Source: Austwickia sp. (GTDB lineage Bacteria; Actinomycetota; Actinomycetes; Actinomycetales; Dermatophilaceae). From it: a stretch of DNA of 64,000 bases. Each line of letters opens with the position of its first letter. The stretch's first letter is position 1. The notes below the pieces were generated by a model that was not told the origin of the DNA, made no database searches, and was given only the letters and a program-made list of their open reading frames with translations. Positions 10,475 to 20,062 of this stretch are shown here, one piece after another. The stretch lies in the NCBI GenBank assembly GCA_016711265.1, contig JADJTI010000001.1, forward strand, positions 967,342-1,031,341, in the 5' to 3' direction. A program made the translations under genes and the position numbers.

Positions 10475-10563
10475 GGTTATGCCGCCCGGAATCGTCGCTC
10501 ACCCAAAGGCCCCGGAGCTCCGGCGATCCGGTCGGCATAACCACCCGCTCCACATAACGGCGC
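10475..10563. repeat. Right end of the RIT-like element: palindrome plus terminal inverted repeat
   Basis: GGTTATGCCG (10475-10484) is mirrored by CGGCATAACC (10533-10542). The terminal repeat TCCACATAACGGCGC occupies 10549-10563. Just outside are CTTATGCGGA and TCGCATAAG, giving at least five TTATG-type units at this end. They are good candidates for recombinase-binding sites. The 10-bp arms could also form a stem that ends transcription of the recombinase operon. Confidence 0.6.
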
Positions 10564-10934
10564 TTATGCGGAAGTTCGCATAAGAGCAGTTCTCGGCGAT
10601 CTGGCCGACCTGCGGCTGGATGCACGATGGATCGGCCTACCGGCTTCCCTTGTCGGCGCTCCTCACCAACGCTTCCGCATCTTCGCCCTCGCCCGGCGCA
10701 CTGTTCCGCACCCCGCTGGCGACGGACTCATCGCGCGGCGGGGACACCCTCGACCAGGTGCGAGCACGACGAGGGACGATCGCGCTGTCGCACCAGATCA
10801 TCGACTTCGCTCTCCACGGACCGGCTGGCTCACCGAGCAGGAGAGCCGAGTCGGAGGCGCTGTGGTCGCTGATCGATGGACTGTTCGGCGTTGGGGACGC
10901 TACGCCGACGCCATCACCCGTTGGGAGCACATCA

Positions 10935-11038
10935 CCGGACGGCCCGCGCCGGCGCCAGCGCTCCTGAATGATGCCGATGGCCCGCGCCCAGCACCAGCAT
11001 TCGTCGAATGGCTCATGGGTCTTCCAACTGGTTGGGTC
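10935..11038. repeat. 104-bp direct repeat, left copy (IS target duplication)
   Basis: Bases 10935-11038 are identical to 12725-12828. Both copies encode the same methyltransferase segment, from GRPAPAPALLND to LPTGWV. The pair flanks the IS exactly, as expected for a target-site duplication made on insertion. Confidence 0.9.
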
Positions 11039-12724
11039 CCGACTCGTGCCACTTGAGGGATGTGGTCGGATCGCGCGGGTATCGGTGCTGGTCAGGGGCC
11101 TGCGGTAGTCGTGGGTGACACACCCCGGGGTCGGTAGTCTCGGCTTGTGGTGTTCGTGCGGCGGGTAGCGGGGCGCTCCGGTAGCACCAAGGTTCAGATC
11201 GCTGAGCGCCGCGGTGGCCGGGACGTCGTGCTCGAGCACGTCGGGACCGCCCATGACGAGGCTGAACTCGCACTGCTGCTCGCGGAAGCTGAGAGGCGTC
11301 TACGACCGGGGCAGGAGGCGTTGGGATTCCTCGCCGAGACCGACGTGGGCAGCGTGTCGCGTCCGGGCGTGATCACGAGCAAGTCCAGTGCCGTCCTGTG
11401 GAACGTGCTCGAGAACGCGTACGCCCACCTCGGGTTCGACGTCGTTGCTGATGAGGCGTTCAAGCAACTCGTCCTGGCTCGACTGGTAGAGCCGACCTCG
11501 AAGGCCGACTCGGTCCGGGTGCTGGGCGATCTCGGGGTCGCTCACGTCTCGCTTCGCACGATGTTCCGCTCGCTGCAGCGTGCTGAGGAGCGCGACTACC
11601 GCGGCACGATCGCCACGGCCTGCTTCACTCATGCCCTGAGCAGCGGAGACGTCTCGCTGTGCCTGTACGACGTGACGACGCTCTACTTCGAGGCCGAGAA
11701 CGAGGACGAGCTGCGCAAGGTCGGCTTCTCCAAGGAACGCCGTGTCGATCCTCAGGTCGTGGTCGGTCTCCTGGTCGACAGAGGCGGGTTCCCGCTGGAG
11801 ATCGGCTGCTACGAAGGCAACAAGGCCGAGACCTCCACGATCATCCCGATGGTCCGTCAGTTCACCCAACGCCACCAGCTGGCCGACATCGTCGTGGTGG
11901 CCGACGCCGGGATGCTCTCAGCCTCCAACCTCAAGGACCTGGATGAGGCAGGACTGCGGTTCATCGTCGGCTCCCGGAGCACCAAGGCACCCGGAGATCT
12001 GGCCTCTCACTTCCGCTGGCACGGTGACGCTTTCACCGACGGGCAGATCATCGACACCATCACCGCCCGCATCGACACAGCCGCGGCCCGCGCCGCCAAC
12101 GATGCGAGCAAGAAGATCGAACCGGTCTGGGACCCAGCGGTCCACACGAAGTCCTGGCGAGCGGTCTGGTCCTACTCCCGCAAGCGCGCCACTCGCGACG
12201 GGCACACCCTCACGCTCCAGGAGAACCGCGCCCGAGCAGTCATCGCCGGCGAACGCGCGCCCCGAACACCCCGGTTCGTCACCACGAAGAACGGATCCCA
12301 GACACTGGACGAGGCCTCCCTCAACCGTGCTCGACGCCTGGCCGGACTGAAGGGCTACGTCACCAACATCCCCGCGAGGCAGATGCCCGCCAGCGAGGTC
12401 CTCACCAGCTACCACGACCTCTGGCACGTCGAGGCCTCATTCCGGATGAGCAAGACCGACCTACGCGCGAGGCCGATCTTCCACCACACCCGCGACGCGA
12501 TCGAGGCCCACCTCACGATCGTGTTCGCCGCTCTCGCGATCGCCCGCTACCTGCAATCCACGACCGGCCACAGCCTCCGAAAGATCATCCAGACCCTCCG
12601 ACCCCTGCAACGCATCACCGTCCGTATCGCAGGCCACGACCACATCGCCGCCGACCCACTACCCCCAACCGCCACCACCATCATCAACGCCCTGAAATGA
12701 CACACCCCGGTGGCACGAGTCAGG
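11039..12724 (+). mobile_element. IS1634-type insertion sequence
   Basis: This element of about 1,686 bp is flanked by the 104-bp direct repeats. Its ends share the inverted repeat GACTCGTGCCAC (11041-11052) and its complement (12710-12721). A subterminal 13-mer, TGACACACCCCGG, occurs in direct orientation near both ends (11116 and 12698). It carries one transposase. IS1634 and its relative IS1549 are known for unusually long target duplications, and a duplication of about 100 bp fits this group and little else. It interrupts the methyltransferase between motif VIII and the C-terminal motif. Confidence 0.88.
11147..12700 (+). CDS. IS1634-family DDE transposase
   Basis: This 517-residue protein starts at GTG 11147. 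The RNase H-like DDE core is spread over the central part: the first Asp in YDVTTLYFE, the second in VVADAGMLS, and the Glu in the signature YHDLWHVEASFRMSKTDL. That Y-R-E-K pattern is the IS4/IS1634 superfamily mark. The N-terminal 100 residues carry the DNA-binding region. The enzyme cuts at the terminal repeats and inserts the element into DNA. The frame is intact, so the copy may be active. Its stop lies only 24 bases before the right end. Confidence 0.92.
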   Translation: MVFVRRVAGRSGSTKVQIAERRGGRDVVLEHVGTAHDEAELALLLAEAERRLRPGQEALGFLAETDVGSVSRPGVITSKSSAVLWNVLENAYAHLGFDVVADEAFKQLVLARLVEPTSKADSVRVLGDLGVAHVSLRTMFRSLQRAEERDYRGTIATACFTHALSSGDVSLCLYDVTTLYFEAENEDELRKVGFSKERRVDPQVVVGLLVDRGGFPLEIGCYEGNKAETSTIIPMVRQFTQRHQLADIVVVADAGMLSASNLKDLDEAGLRFIVGSRSTKAPGDLASHFRWHGDAFTDGQIIDTITARIDTAAARAANDASKKIEPVWDPAVHTKSWRAVWSYSRKRATRDGHTLTLQENRARAVIAGERAPRTPRFVTTKNGSQTLDEASLNRARRLAGLKGYVTNIPARQMPASEVLTSYHDLWHVEASFRMSKTDLRARPIFHHTRDAIEAHLTIVFAALAIARYLQSTTGHSLRKIIQTLRPLQRITVRIAGHDHIAADPLPPTATTIINALK

Positions 12725-12828
12725 CCGGACGGCCCGCGCCGGCGCCAGCGCTCCTGAATGATGCCGATGGCCCGCGCCCAGCACCAGCATTCGTCGAATG
12801 GCTCATGGGTCTTCCAACTGGTTGGGTC
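12725..12828. repeat. 104-bp direct repeat, right copy
   Basis: This is the exact second copy of 10935-11038, immediately right of the IS. The methyltransferase frame continues from it into TDVDDLSQNQQ and the C-terminal motif. Confidence 0.9.
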
Positions 12829-12930
12829 ACCGATGTCGACGACCTGTCGCAGAACCAGCAGATCACCGCGCTCGGCAACGGAGTCCTGCCGCTACATGCT
12901 GCGCAGGCACTCGATCTTCTGGGTGCCCGC

Positions 12931-13995
12931 TCAGCTTCCGTCCAAAGCCTTCAGGGTCGGTATGCGGCCAAGTAGCGCTTGGTACTTCTCGGCAGTATCG
13001 ACCGCTCCGACTATCCGGTCGACGAGTTTCGGCCGGTAGACGAACTGCTTGAACGCGGGCGAGTAGACGCAGTAGCCATCTGACTTCGGCAACTGCTCCT
13101 TGTCACCACTTTTGGCCGGCCCGATCTGCCACGCTTTTCGGATGGCCGTGAAGTCGTTGACCCTGAACTTGAATGAAATGCGCTTCTCCACCGTAGCCGC
13201 GGCGGCCTTGGGCAGCATCTCATCGCCGTGCACCGCTTCGCGGTACTTCTCCGCGACAATCACGCTGCCATCGTTCCCGAGGAGCGCCTGGAGCTCCTCT
13301 TCGCTGAGGTCTTCCTGTCGCACGAAGTTGAGTGCGAGGTCTGCCTCCGTCTTTGGTCCCTTCATCGGAAGCAGCAGGAGTCGATAGGCGAATCGCTCGT
13401 CGCTGCGCACCTCGTCGGGTAGGCCGACTTGGAACTCCGTGATGAAGGTAGAAACCGTCGCCGGCAGTCCGCGTCGGAGGTTGCGTTGTTCCTCGTACCT
13501 CGAAGGGCTGAGCGACTGCACGAAGACCGGGAACTTCAGCTCTGAACCCAGCGTCTCGCGGGAGCCGAACCGGCGCACAAGTTCCGCCTCGAAGTTGATG
13601 ATGCAAGCGTGCGCCTCGGCGGCCGTAGCAACCAAGACTGAGTCCTGGAATCGGTGCTCGACGTGATTCCGCAGCCCGACGAAGAACTCAACGTTGGCCC
13701 TGATCGGGTCGTTGTCCTTGAACTCGTGCCTGAGGCACTGGCTCAGGTCCCAGGTCTTCTTCGAGCCGTCGGGGTTTCGTTTGAAGAGGCGCCGACCGCC
13801 CGACTCACGGTAGAAGATTTCGGCCTTGCGGCGCATACGGTCAGCGTGTAGCAGGTTCTGCCAAGCCAGGTGGATGTGGACGATGAAGTCGCTGAAGCTT
13901 CGCCGATCACCGGGACGGTTGTAGAAGTCGATCGCCACGAGAGCCTGTCGCCGAGCCTCATCCAGTGTGTGTCTCCATGCGGGCGGACGAGCCAT
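12931..13995 (-). CDS. DUF3644 protein with HEPN-type RX4H motif
   Basis: This 354-residue protein starts at ATG 13995, one base after the stop of the Shedu gene, so it is the last gene of the defence operon. The N-terminal half matches the DUF3644 pattern: a helix with HLAWQNLLHA, then a metal-poor loop and helices. Residues 109-114 read RNHVEH, an Arg-x4-His motif as found in HEPN ribonucleases. Residues from about 150 on are less conserved and have no known domain. In HEPN toxins this motif cuts RNA, so the protein may be a toxin-like effector, but activity is inferred. Its 3' end runs 45 bases into the remains of the methyltransferase, which comes from the other side. Confidence 0.75.
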   Translation of the reverse strand: MARPPAWRHTLDEARRQALVAIDFYNRPGDRRSFSDFIVHIHLAWQNLLHADRMRRKAEIFYRESGGRRLFKRNPDGSKKTWDLSQCLRHEFKDNDPIRANVEFFVGLRNHVEHRFQDSVLVATAAEAHACIINFEAELVRRFGSRETLGSELKFPVFVQSLSPSRYEEQRNLRRGLPATVSTFITEFQVGLPDEVRSDERFAYRLLLLPMKGPKTEADLALNFVRQEDLSEEELQALLGNDGSVIVAEKYREAVHGDEMLPKAAAATVEKRISFKFRVNDFTAIRKAWQIGPAKSGDKEQLPKSDGYCVYSPAFKQFVYRPKLVDRIVGAVDTAEKYQALLGRIPTLKALDGS

Positions 13996-13996
13996 T

Positions 13997-15445
<1,449 letters not shown>

Positions 15446-15453
15446 CGCTACCC

Positions 15454-18400
15454 TCAGCTCTTCTCGAAGCCGGAGCTGGGGTCGAACTTGAGGACGCGGG
15501 CGTTCTCGCCGATGGTGCGAACCTCGGACTCGTCGAAGCCCTCCGGCTTACTGGCTTGGATGTCGATGGTGATGTCGAGCCTCGCCCCTGCTCCGGCGAG
15601 GCGGTCGATCACCTCACGGGTGACGTTGCCGATGTCGCGGGCGTAGCGGTCAGAGTCGATCTTCACCGATCCGAAGAACCGGGCGAGCACTGCTTCCAAC
15701 GCGGACTCGGCCTCGGCCTCGGCCTCGGCCTCGGAGGGATCATCGCCCTCGGTGGACGAACTGCCCGTCCACACGAAGTCAACCGGCCCAACGGCAGCGG
15801 AGTCACTGTCGGTCGTGGCTGCGTTCATTGCGGCCTCACGTATGGCCGCGATCCGGTCGGCCTCAGCCTGCTTCTGTGCGCGCTCGGTCTCGATGAGCAG
15901 TGTGCTGTCCGTGACCTGAATCCTGGTGTTCGGGTTCGGCGCCACGAGCAGGCTGCGATAGAGGCCAGTCTCGGCGTCCTTGCCAGATGCGATAGCGAAC
16001 CGCTCGTTGTCAACGAGCACAGCCGAGAGCGACTGCTCGATGGCGCTGTCGAGCACCTCCCGTCGGACGAGACGCGGCAGGTAGGTGTAGCGGGTGAAGT
16101 AGCCCCACAGCTCACCCACGGTGATCTCGCCCGCGTCACGCCAGAGCGCGCCGAGTTCCTGGTGCAGGGTGGCACCGAGGATCGGTGCGCCGAAGTCGGT
16201 GACGAGCTGGTCTTCTCGACCAAGCTTGGCGCTGACGCGCTCCGCGAGAGAGCGTCCGCCGGAGTCGGGAACCTTGTCGGCTACCAGCTCGAACGGCTTA
16301 GTGGGGTCGAACTGTTCCGGGTAGAGCGCCCAGACGAAGGTGTCGCGGATGCGGTCGGAGACGGTCTGATCGAGCCGGGACACCCAGTCGTCGGTCTGCT
16401 TGCGCTGCTGCGCGGACAGGTTGAGGCTGTCGCTGGTGGCCTGGACCCGCTTCCAGCCGAGGTAGCTGCGGGTGGCGGCTTCGAGGCTCTCCAGCTCGCT
16501 CTTGTCGGCCATCAGGAAGATCAGCGTGTTGCGGTGGATGCGCTGGCTTGCGCCTTTGCTCTCGATCGCGTCGCGCACCCACTGGTGCGGCGCCGAGTCG
16601 GCGCCGTCCTGCTTACGGCGAGCGTGGCGCGGGTGCGCGATGACCAGGCGGGTGTCTTCCAGGTCGGGAATGTCGGCGGAGGACGATGGGGCGACGTGCA
16701 CTCGGTCGAACACGCCGCGTGCGCGTTCTTCGCCTTGGAGTCGTCGGCTGATCTCGTTCCATACCGTTTCTACGTCTTCGCGGAGTCGCTCGGCGTAGTC
16801 GTTTGCGGTCTTGGTGACCGATGGCTGGGTGTCGAACCAGTAGTGGCCCTGCTCCTCGTAGAAGTATGTGGAGCGCTGGGCGAGCAGCTCGACGGCACTG
16901 CCGAAGTTCCCGAGCGTGTCACCGGGGATCGCGGTGCCGAGCCACAGGTACTGCTTGTCCAGCCCCTTGCGGCTGCTCTTGATCCGGGGGGCGGCGCCCA
17001 TGAAGATCGTGCGCGCGATGCGCTGGGTGACGAACCGCTGCCCGAGGTTCGGCCGGTCGAGGTCGATCTGCTGCGCAGTCGATCCAGGCCCGTCAATGTC
17101 AGAGTCGATGATCGGCTTCCACTGATCTTCGAGGTACTGCGTCAGGTCCGTGTTCACGGTCGTCGCATCCAGCGGCACGTTGCCCGGCAGGATCAGCGGC
17201 GAGGTGTCGTTGGATGCCCACAGCTCATGCACGATCGACGAGACAAGCTTCAGCACGCCACGGGTGCGCTGGAACCGCTCCAGCGTTGACCAGTCCTCAT
17301 ACAGCCGATCGAGCAGCTCGGGGTGCAGCGGGTAGGAGGCGCGGATGCGCTTCTCATAGTCATCGTTCGGGTTAGCCGCATCGCGCGGGAACAGCGCAGT
17401 GTTGTTCCGGTACAGGTTCGTGAAGCTGCGCTCTACAGCCGAGATGGTCGTAAGCCCTTCGGCGTTCGGCGCCTGGAACAGGCGACGGCGCACGATCTCG
17501 AACGACTCGTCCTTGCTCGACGGGCGCCACTGGTCCGCGACGCGACGGATCACGTTCTGTAGGCGCTCCAGCGCGAGTTGACCGTTTGCGCCACCGATCT
17601 CGATGTCGCTGCCGCGGCCCTCGGTGCCGGTATCGGATGCCGGGATCGATACCACGAGCATCACGCCCGGCACGGAACGCACGACCTCGGTCAACGACTG
17701 GGCGAAGGTGAACTGGGTCTCGAACGAACCGGACGGCAGTTCCTTGTCCGTGACGAGCTGACGCGCGTAGGCCACCCACTCATCAATCAAGATCAGTGCG
17801 GGCGAGTAGCGAACGATCAGGGTACGCAACGCCTCACCCGGGTTGGTGCCGGCGCGGTCGTCCTCGGCGATCAGGTCGTAGGCTCCGCGCCCGCCCAACT
17901 GCCAGGCCAGTTCGCCCCACAGCGTGCGGACTTCGGTGCCGTCGTCCTTGATGATCGGCGATCCAGCCTTCAGGTAGGTGCCGACGAGCGCGACCCGGCG
18001 AACGCCGAGTGCGCCGAGGTCGGGGTTGCCGTTCGCGGCGATGAGTTCCTGGAGTTCCTGCGGAAAGTCCTTGACCGGAGTGCCGCTGAACAGGTGATAC
18101 AGCGCCAGCATCGAGTGGGTCTTGCCGCCACCGAAGTTGGTCTGAAGGTTTACCACCGGGCTTGCCCCTGCTTCACCGTTCAAGCGTCGCAGCGCACGCG
18201 ACAGCAGATCACGCAAACCCTCGGTGAGATAGGTGCGGGTGAAGAACTCCACCGGATCGCCGTACTCGGGGCTCGTGGCCTGCCCGGTGCGGACCAGATG
18301 CAGGTCGGCCGCGAATTCCGACGCGGTGAACGCGCCGCGGGCCACGTCATCGTGGGGGCGGATCACCTCACGCCACGGACGCAGACCGGAGCCAGGTTCG

Positions 18401-18873
18401 AGCGACACCTTCGTACGCTTGACCTGCTTGCGGGTCTGGTCCTCGAACACTGTGCGCTGGAGATCAACGCGTAGCTTCCGCACGTCCTCGGCGGAATCGA
18501 CCGCGCCGACAGCGTGGAGCAGCCGTTCAATCGTGTCCAGGGCACGGGCCGCGTCGTCAGAGCTGAAGGGCTCGTTGTGGGCCCACAGGTTCCGGGTCTC
18601 GCGCAGCTCGGACGCGAAGCCCTGCTGGGCACGGGAGAGCACGTCCTTGAAGTGGTAGCCCTGCTCGGTGATCGCGCGAAGCTGGACCTGCACGTCGTGC
18701 TTCGTCAGCGTGCGTAGCGGCCCGCCCCGACGCTGGGCGTCTTCCTTTGCCCACGCCTCAGGCCAGTCGGCGGACTTGTAGGCCCGCGTCATGACCTCAT
18801 CGACCTCGTCCAGGAGCCCTTCGGAGAGCAGGTCGAACGCCTTGCCCACTCGATCTCGGTTGTTCATCGCCAT
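15454..18873 (-). CDS. DUF499 AAA+ ATPase with N-terminal HEPN-like domain
   Basis: This is a 1,139-residue protein. Residues 1-120 form a Swt1-like HEPN domain containing RNLWAH (94-99), an Arg-x4-His motif. The ATPase region follows, with Walker A-like NFGGGKTHSM (about 250) and Walker B-like PALILIDEW (about 365), as in DUF499 proteins. A Glu/Ala linker (EAEAEAEAES, about 1050) is encoded by a short 6-bp repeat at 15705-15734. DUF499 proteins occur with DUF1156 methyltransferases and helicases in predicted antiphage loci related to DISARM. The gene is eight bases from the Shedu gene and about 67 bases from the DUF1016 gene, consistent with one operon. ATP-dependent control of a nuclease is inferred. 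Confidence 0.85.
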   Translation of the reverse strand: MAMNNRDRVGKAFDLLSEGLLDEVDEVMTRAYKSADWPEAWAKEDAQRRGGPLRTLTKHDVQVQLRAITEQGYHFKDVLSRAQQGFASELRETRNLWAHNEPFSSDDAARALDTIERLLHAVGAVDSAEDVRKLRVDLQRTVFEDQTRKQVKRTKVSLEPGSGLRPWREVIRPHDDVARGAFTASEFAADLHLVRTGQATSPEYGDPVEFFTRTYLTEGLRDLLSRALRRLNGEAGASPVVNLQTNFGGGKTHSMLALYHLFSGTPVKDFPQELQELIAANGNPDLGALGVRRVALVGTYLKAGSPIIKDDGTEVRTLWGELAWQLGGRGAYDLIAEDDRAGTNPGEALRTLIVRYSPALILIDEWVAYARQLVTDKELPSGSFETQFTFAQSLTEVVRSVPGVMLVVSIPASDTGTEGRGSDIEIGGANGQLALERLQNVIRRVADQWRPSSKDESFEIVRRRLFQAPNAEGLTTISAVERSFTNLYRNNTALFPRDAANPNDDYEKRIRASYPLHPELLDRLYEDWSTLERFQRTRGVLKLVSSIVHELWASNDTSPLILPGNVPLDATTVNTDLTQYLEDQWKPIIDSDIDGPGSTAQQIDLDRPNLGQRFVTQRIARTIFMGAAPRIKSSRKGLDKQYLWLGTAIPGDTLGNFGSAVELLAQRSTYFYEEQGHYWFDTQPSVTKTANDYAERLREDVETVWNEISRRLQGEERARGVFDRVHVAPSSSADIPDLEDTRLVIAHPRHARRKQDGADSAPHQWVRDAIESKGASQRIHRNTLIFLMADKSELESLEAATRSYLGWKRVQATSDSLNLSAQQRKQTDDWVSRLDQTVSDRIRDTFVWALYPEQFDPTKPFELVADKVPDSGGRSLAERVSAKLGREDQLVTDFGAPILGATLHQELGALWRDAGEITVGELWGYFTRYTYLPRLVRREVLDSAIEQSLSAVLVDNERFAIASGKDAETGLYRSLLVAPNPNTRIQVTDSTLLIETERAQKQAEADRIAAIREAAMNAATTDSDSAAVGPVDFVWTGSSSTEGDDPSEAEAEAEAESALEAVLARFFGSVKIDSDRYARDIGNVTREVIDRLAGAGARLDITIDIQASKPEGFDESEVRTIGENARVLKFDPSSGFEKS
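15705..15734. repeat. Short hexanucleotide repeat (CCTCGG) in the DUF499 gene
   Basis: Four perfect CCTCGG units (15711-15734) and one variant unit encode an alternating Glu-Ala linker. It is the second 6-bp repeat in this operon. Confidence 0.85.
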
Positions 18874-18940
18874 CGCTGTCTCCTAGAACCCACTACTTGC
18901 TGCCGGTGAGGCTGCGTTCAGCGCCTCCCAATCCCTGCTG

Positions 18941-20059
18941 TCACTCATCGATGTCTTCCTCGTCCGCCGCGGTGAGCTGCCGCCGGGCGATCCGCTCCTG
19001 CGCCTCGCGGTAGATCGCTTGGATGCGGGCCTGGAGCTCTGCCTTGGGTGGGAGCGTCGTCCAGTACTCTGCGACGACGATCCCGTCCTTGTGCAGTTCG
19101 AGCAGCTCGATCTGGTCGCGGCTGGCCGTGGTACACAAGATGAGGCCGATGGGCGGGTTCTCATCCGTCTGGCGTTCGTGCCGGTCCAGCCACTTCAAGT
19201 AGAAGTTCATCTGCCCCTGGTAGCTCGGCTTGAACTTCCCCACCTTCAGCTCCACGGCAATCAGCCGGCGCAGTGGCCGGGAGTAGAACAGCAGGTCGAG
19301 GTAGTAGTCGTCTCCGTCGAACGTCATGCGCTTCTGGCGTTCGACGAACGCCCACCCGCGACCGACCTCCAACAGGAACGCCTCCATGTCATGGCGCAGA
19401 GCCGCTTCGAGGTCGCGCTCCAAGAAGGTGTCGGCCAGCCCCAGCATGTCCAGCAGCACCGGGTCGCGGAAGGCATCCAGCGGGACCGCCGAGCCCTCGG
19501 GAATCTGGGAGTCGGCGATCTCACGACGCTCGAACGCCTTGCGGGAGACGGCGTAGCGCAGGTCGCGGACGCTGAGGTTCCGTGCGGCAGCTTCGGTGGC
19601 GTAGAAGGATCGTGCTTCGGCGTGCGGGAGCGCGACGATCTCTCTGAAGTGAGACCAGCTCAATTTTGGCGACAGCGTCGCCACAATCTCGATGTCAGGA
19701 AACGTCTGGGAGAACTTGACCATCCGGTACAGGCTCGACTGGTTGAAGCCGCGGCCGAAGCGCTTCGTCAATTTTGGCGACAGCGTCGCCACAATCTCCT
19801 GGTCGTAGCCTGCGCGCCCTTCCTTGAGCACCTCGACGTCGATCATCCGACCGATGTACCAGTTCCGCAGAGTCAGGGCCGCGTTCACCTGCGCCGCTGC
19901 GAAGGCCTGCGTCTGATCGATCAGAGCCGACACCTGCTCCACAAGCTCGCCACCATCGGCGCTGACCGACTCCGCGATGGCCCGGAACGGAGTCAGGTCA
20001 GCGCCAGGGTGACGCGCTGCTGCGCCACCGCTCCGGTTTTGATCTCGGCTGCCAGGCAT
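18941..20059 (-). CDS. DUF1016/YhcG-family PD-(D/E)XK nuclease
   Basis: This 372-residue protein has an N-terminal DUF1016 part (about 40-190) with the RNWYIGRMI helix and LSWSHFREIV, then a C-terminal PD-(D/E)XK domain with YYLDLLFYS and IAVELKVGKF giving the Asp and Glu-x-Lys residues. Related YhcG proteins are predicted nucleases found in mobile and defence loci. It starts three bases after the DUF1156 methyltransferase stop, so the two are translationally linked. Two stretches encoding EIVATLSPKL are identical at DNA level over 31 bp (19660-19690 and 19768-19798). The family does carry two similar motifs here, but exact DNA identity is unusual. Confidence 0.85.
   Translation of the reverse strand: MPGSRDQNRSGGAAARHPGADLTPFRAIAESVSADGGELVEQVSALIDQTQAFAAAQVNAALTLRNWYIGRMIDVEVLKEGRAGYDQEIVATLSPKLTKRFGRGFNQSSLYRMVKFSQTFPDIEIVATLSPKLSWSHFREIVALPHAEARSFYATEAAARNLSVRDLRYAVSRKAFERREIADSQIPEGSAVPLDAFRDPVLLDMLGLADTFLERDLEAALRHDMEAFLLEVGRGWAFVERQKRMTFDGDDYYLDLLFYSRPLRRLIAVELKVGKFKPSYQGQMNFYLKWLDRHERQTDENPPIGLILCTTASRDQIELLELHKDGIVVAEYWTTLPPKAELQARIQAIYREAQERIARRQLTAADEEDIDE
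19660..19690. repeat. 31-bp direct repeat in the DUF1016 gene (with 19768-19798)
   Basis: The two copies, 108 bp apart and in the same frame, are identical and both encode EIVATLSPKL. Flanking bases differ on both sides. Confidence 0.9.
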
Positions 20060-20062
20060 GGC

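Larger units (their letters stand above)
6684..10563. mobile_element. RIT-like element: three tyrosine recombinases plus cargo, inserted in the methyltransferase gene
   Basis: About 3.88 kb is bounded by perfect 15-bp inverted repeats (6684-6698 and 10549-10563, containing CGTTATGTGGA and its complement). It holds a PadR regulator, a small membrane protein and three overlapping tyrosine recombinases in one direction. Three consecutive overlapping recombinase genes define recombinase-in-trio (RIT) elements. The flanking methyltransferase frame reads ...RALGA before and VLGDLADL after the element, so the insertion point is clear to within a few codons. The right edge may extend to about 10585, because another TTATGCGGA/CGCATAAG palindrome lies just outside the repeat. 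No clean target duplication was found. RIT elements usually carry only the recombinases, so the PadR and membrane genes look like cargo or regulators. Confidence 0.75.
6149..12975 (+). pseudogene. DNA (cytosine-5) methyltransferase, disrupted by two mobile elements
   Basis: Three pieces make one C5-methyltransferase. Piece 1 (6149-6687) has motif I LFSGYGGLD, motif IV GGFPCQDVS with the catalytic Cys, and motif VI ENVRG. Piece 2 (about 10586-11038) has motif VIII QRFRIFALAR and runs to MGLPTGWV. Piece 3 (12725-12975) repeats the last 104 bases of piece 2 and ends with motif X-like LGNGVLP. ATG 6149 is preferred over 6116 because GGAGAAG lies five bases upstream. A TGA at 6650-6652 stops piece 1, yet the same frame continues into residues that match piece 2, so it is a nonsense change or an error. 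The first break is the RIT-like element and the second is the IS. No functional enzyme is expected. Its 3' end overlaps the convergent DUF3644 gene by about 45 bases. Confidence 0.85.

Noticed and set aside
15556..17289. 577-codon plus-strand frame
   Set aside because: It is antisense to the DUF499 gene; the latter has clear Walker motifs and operon spacing.
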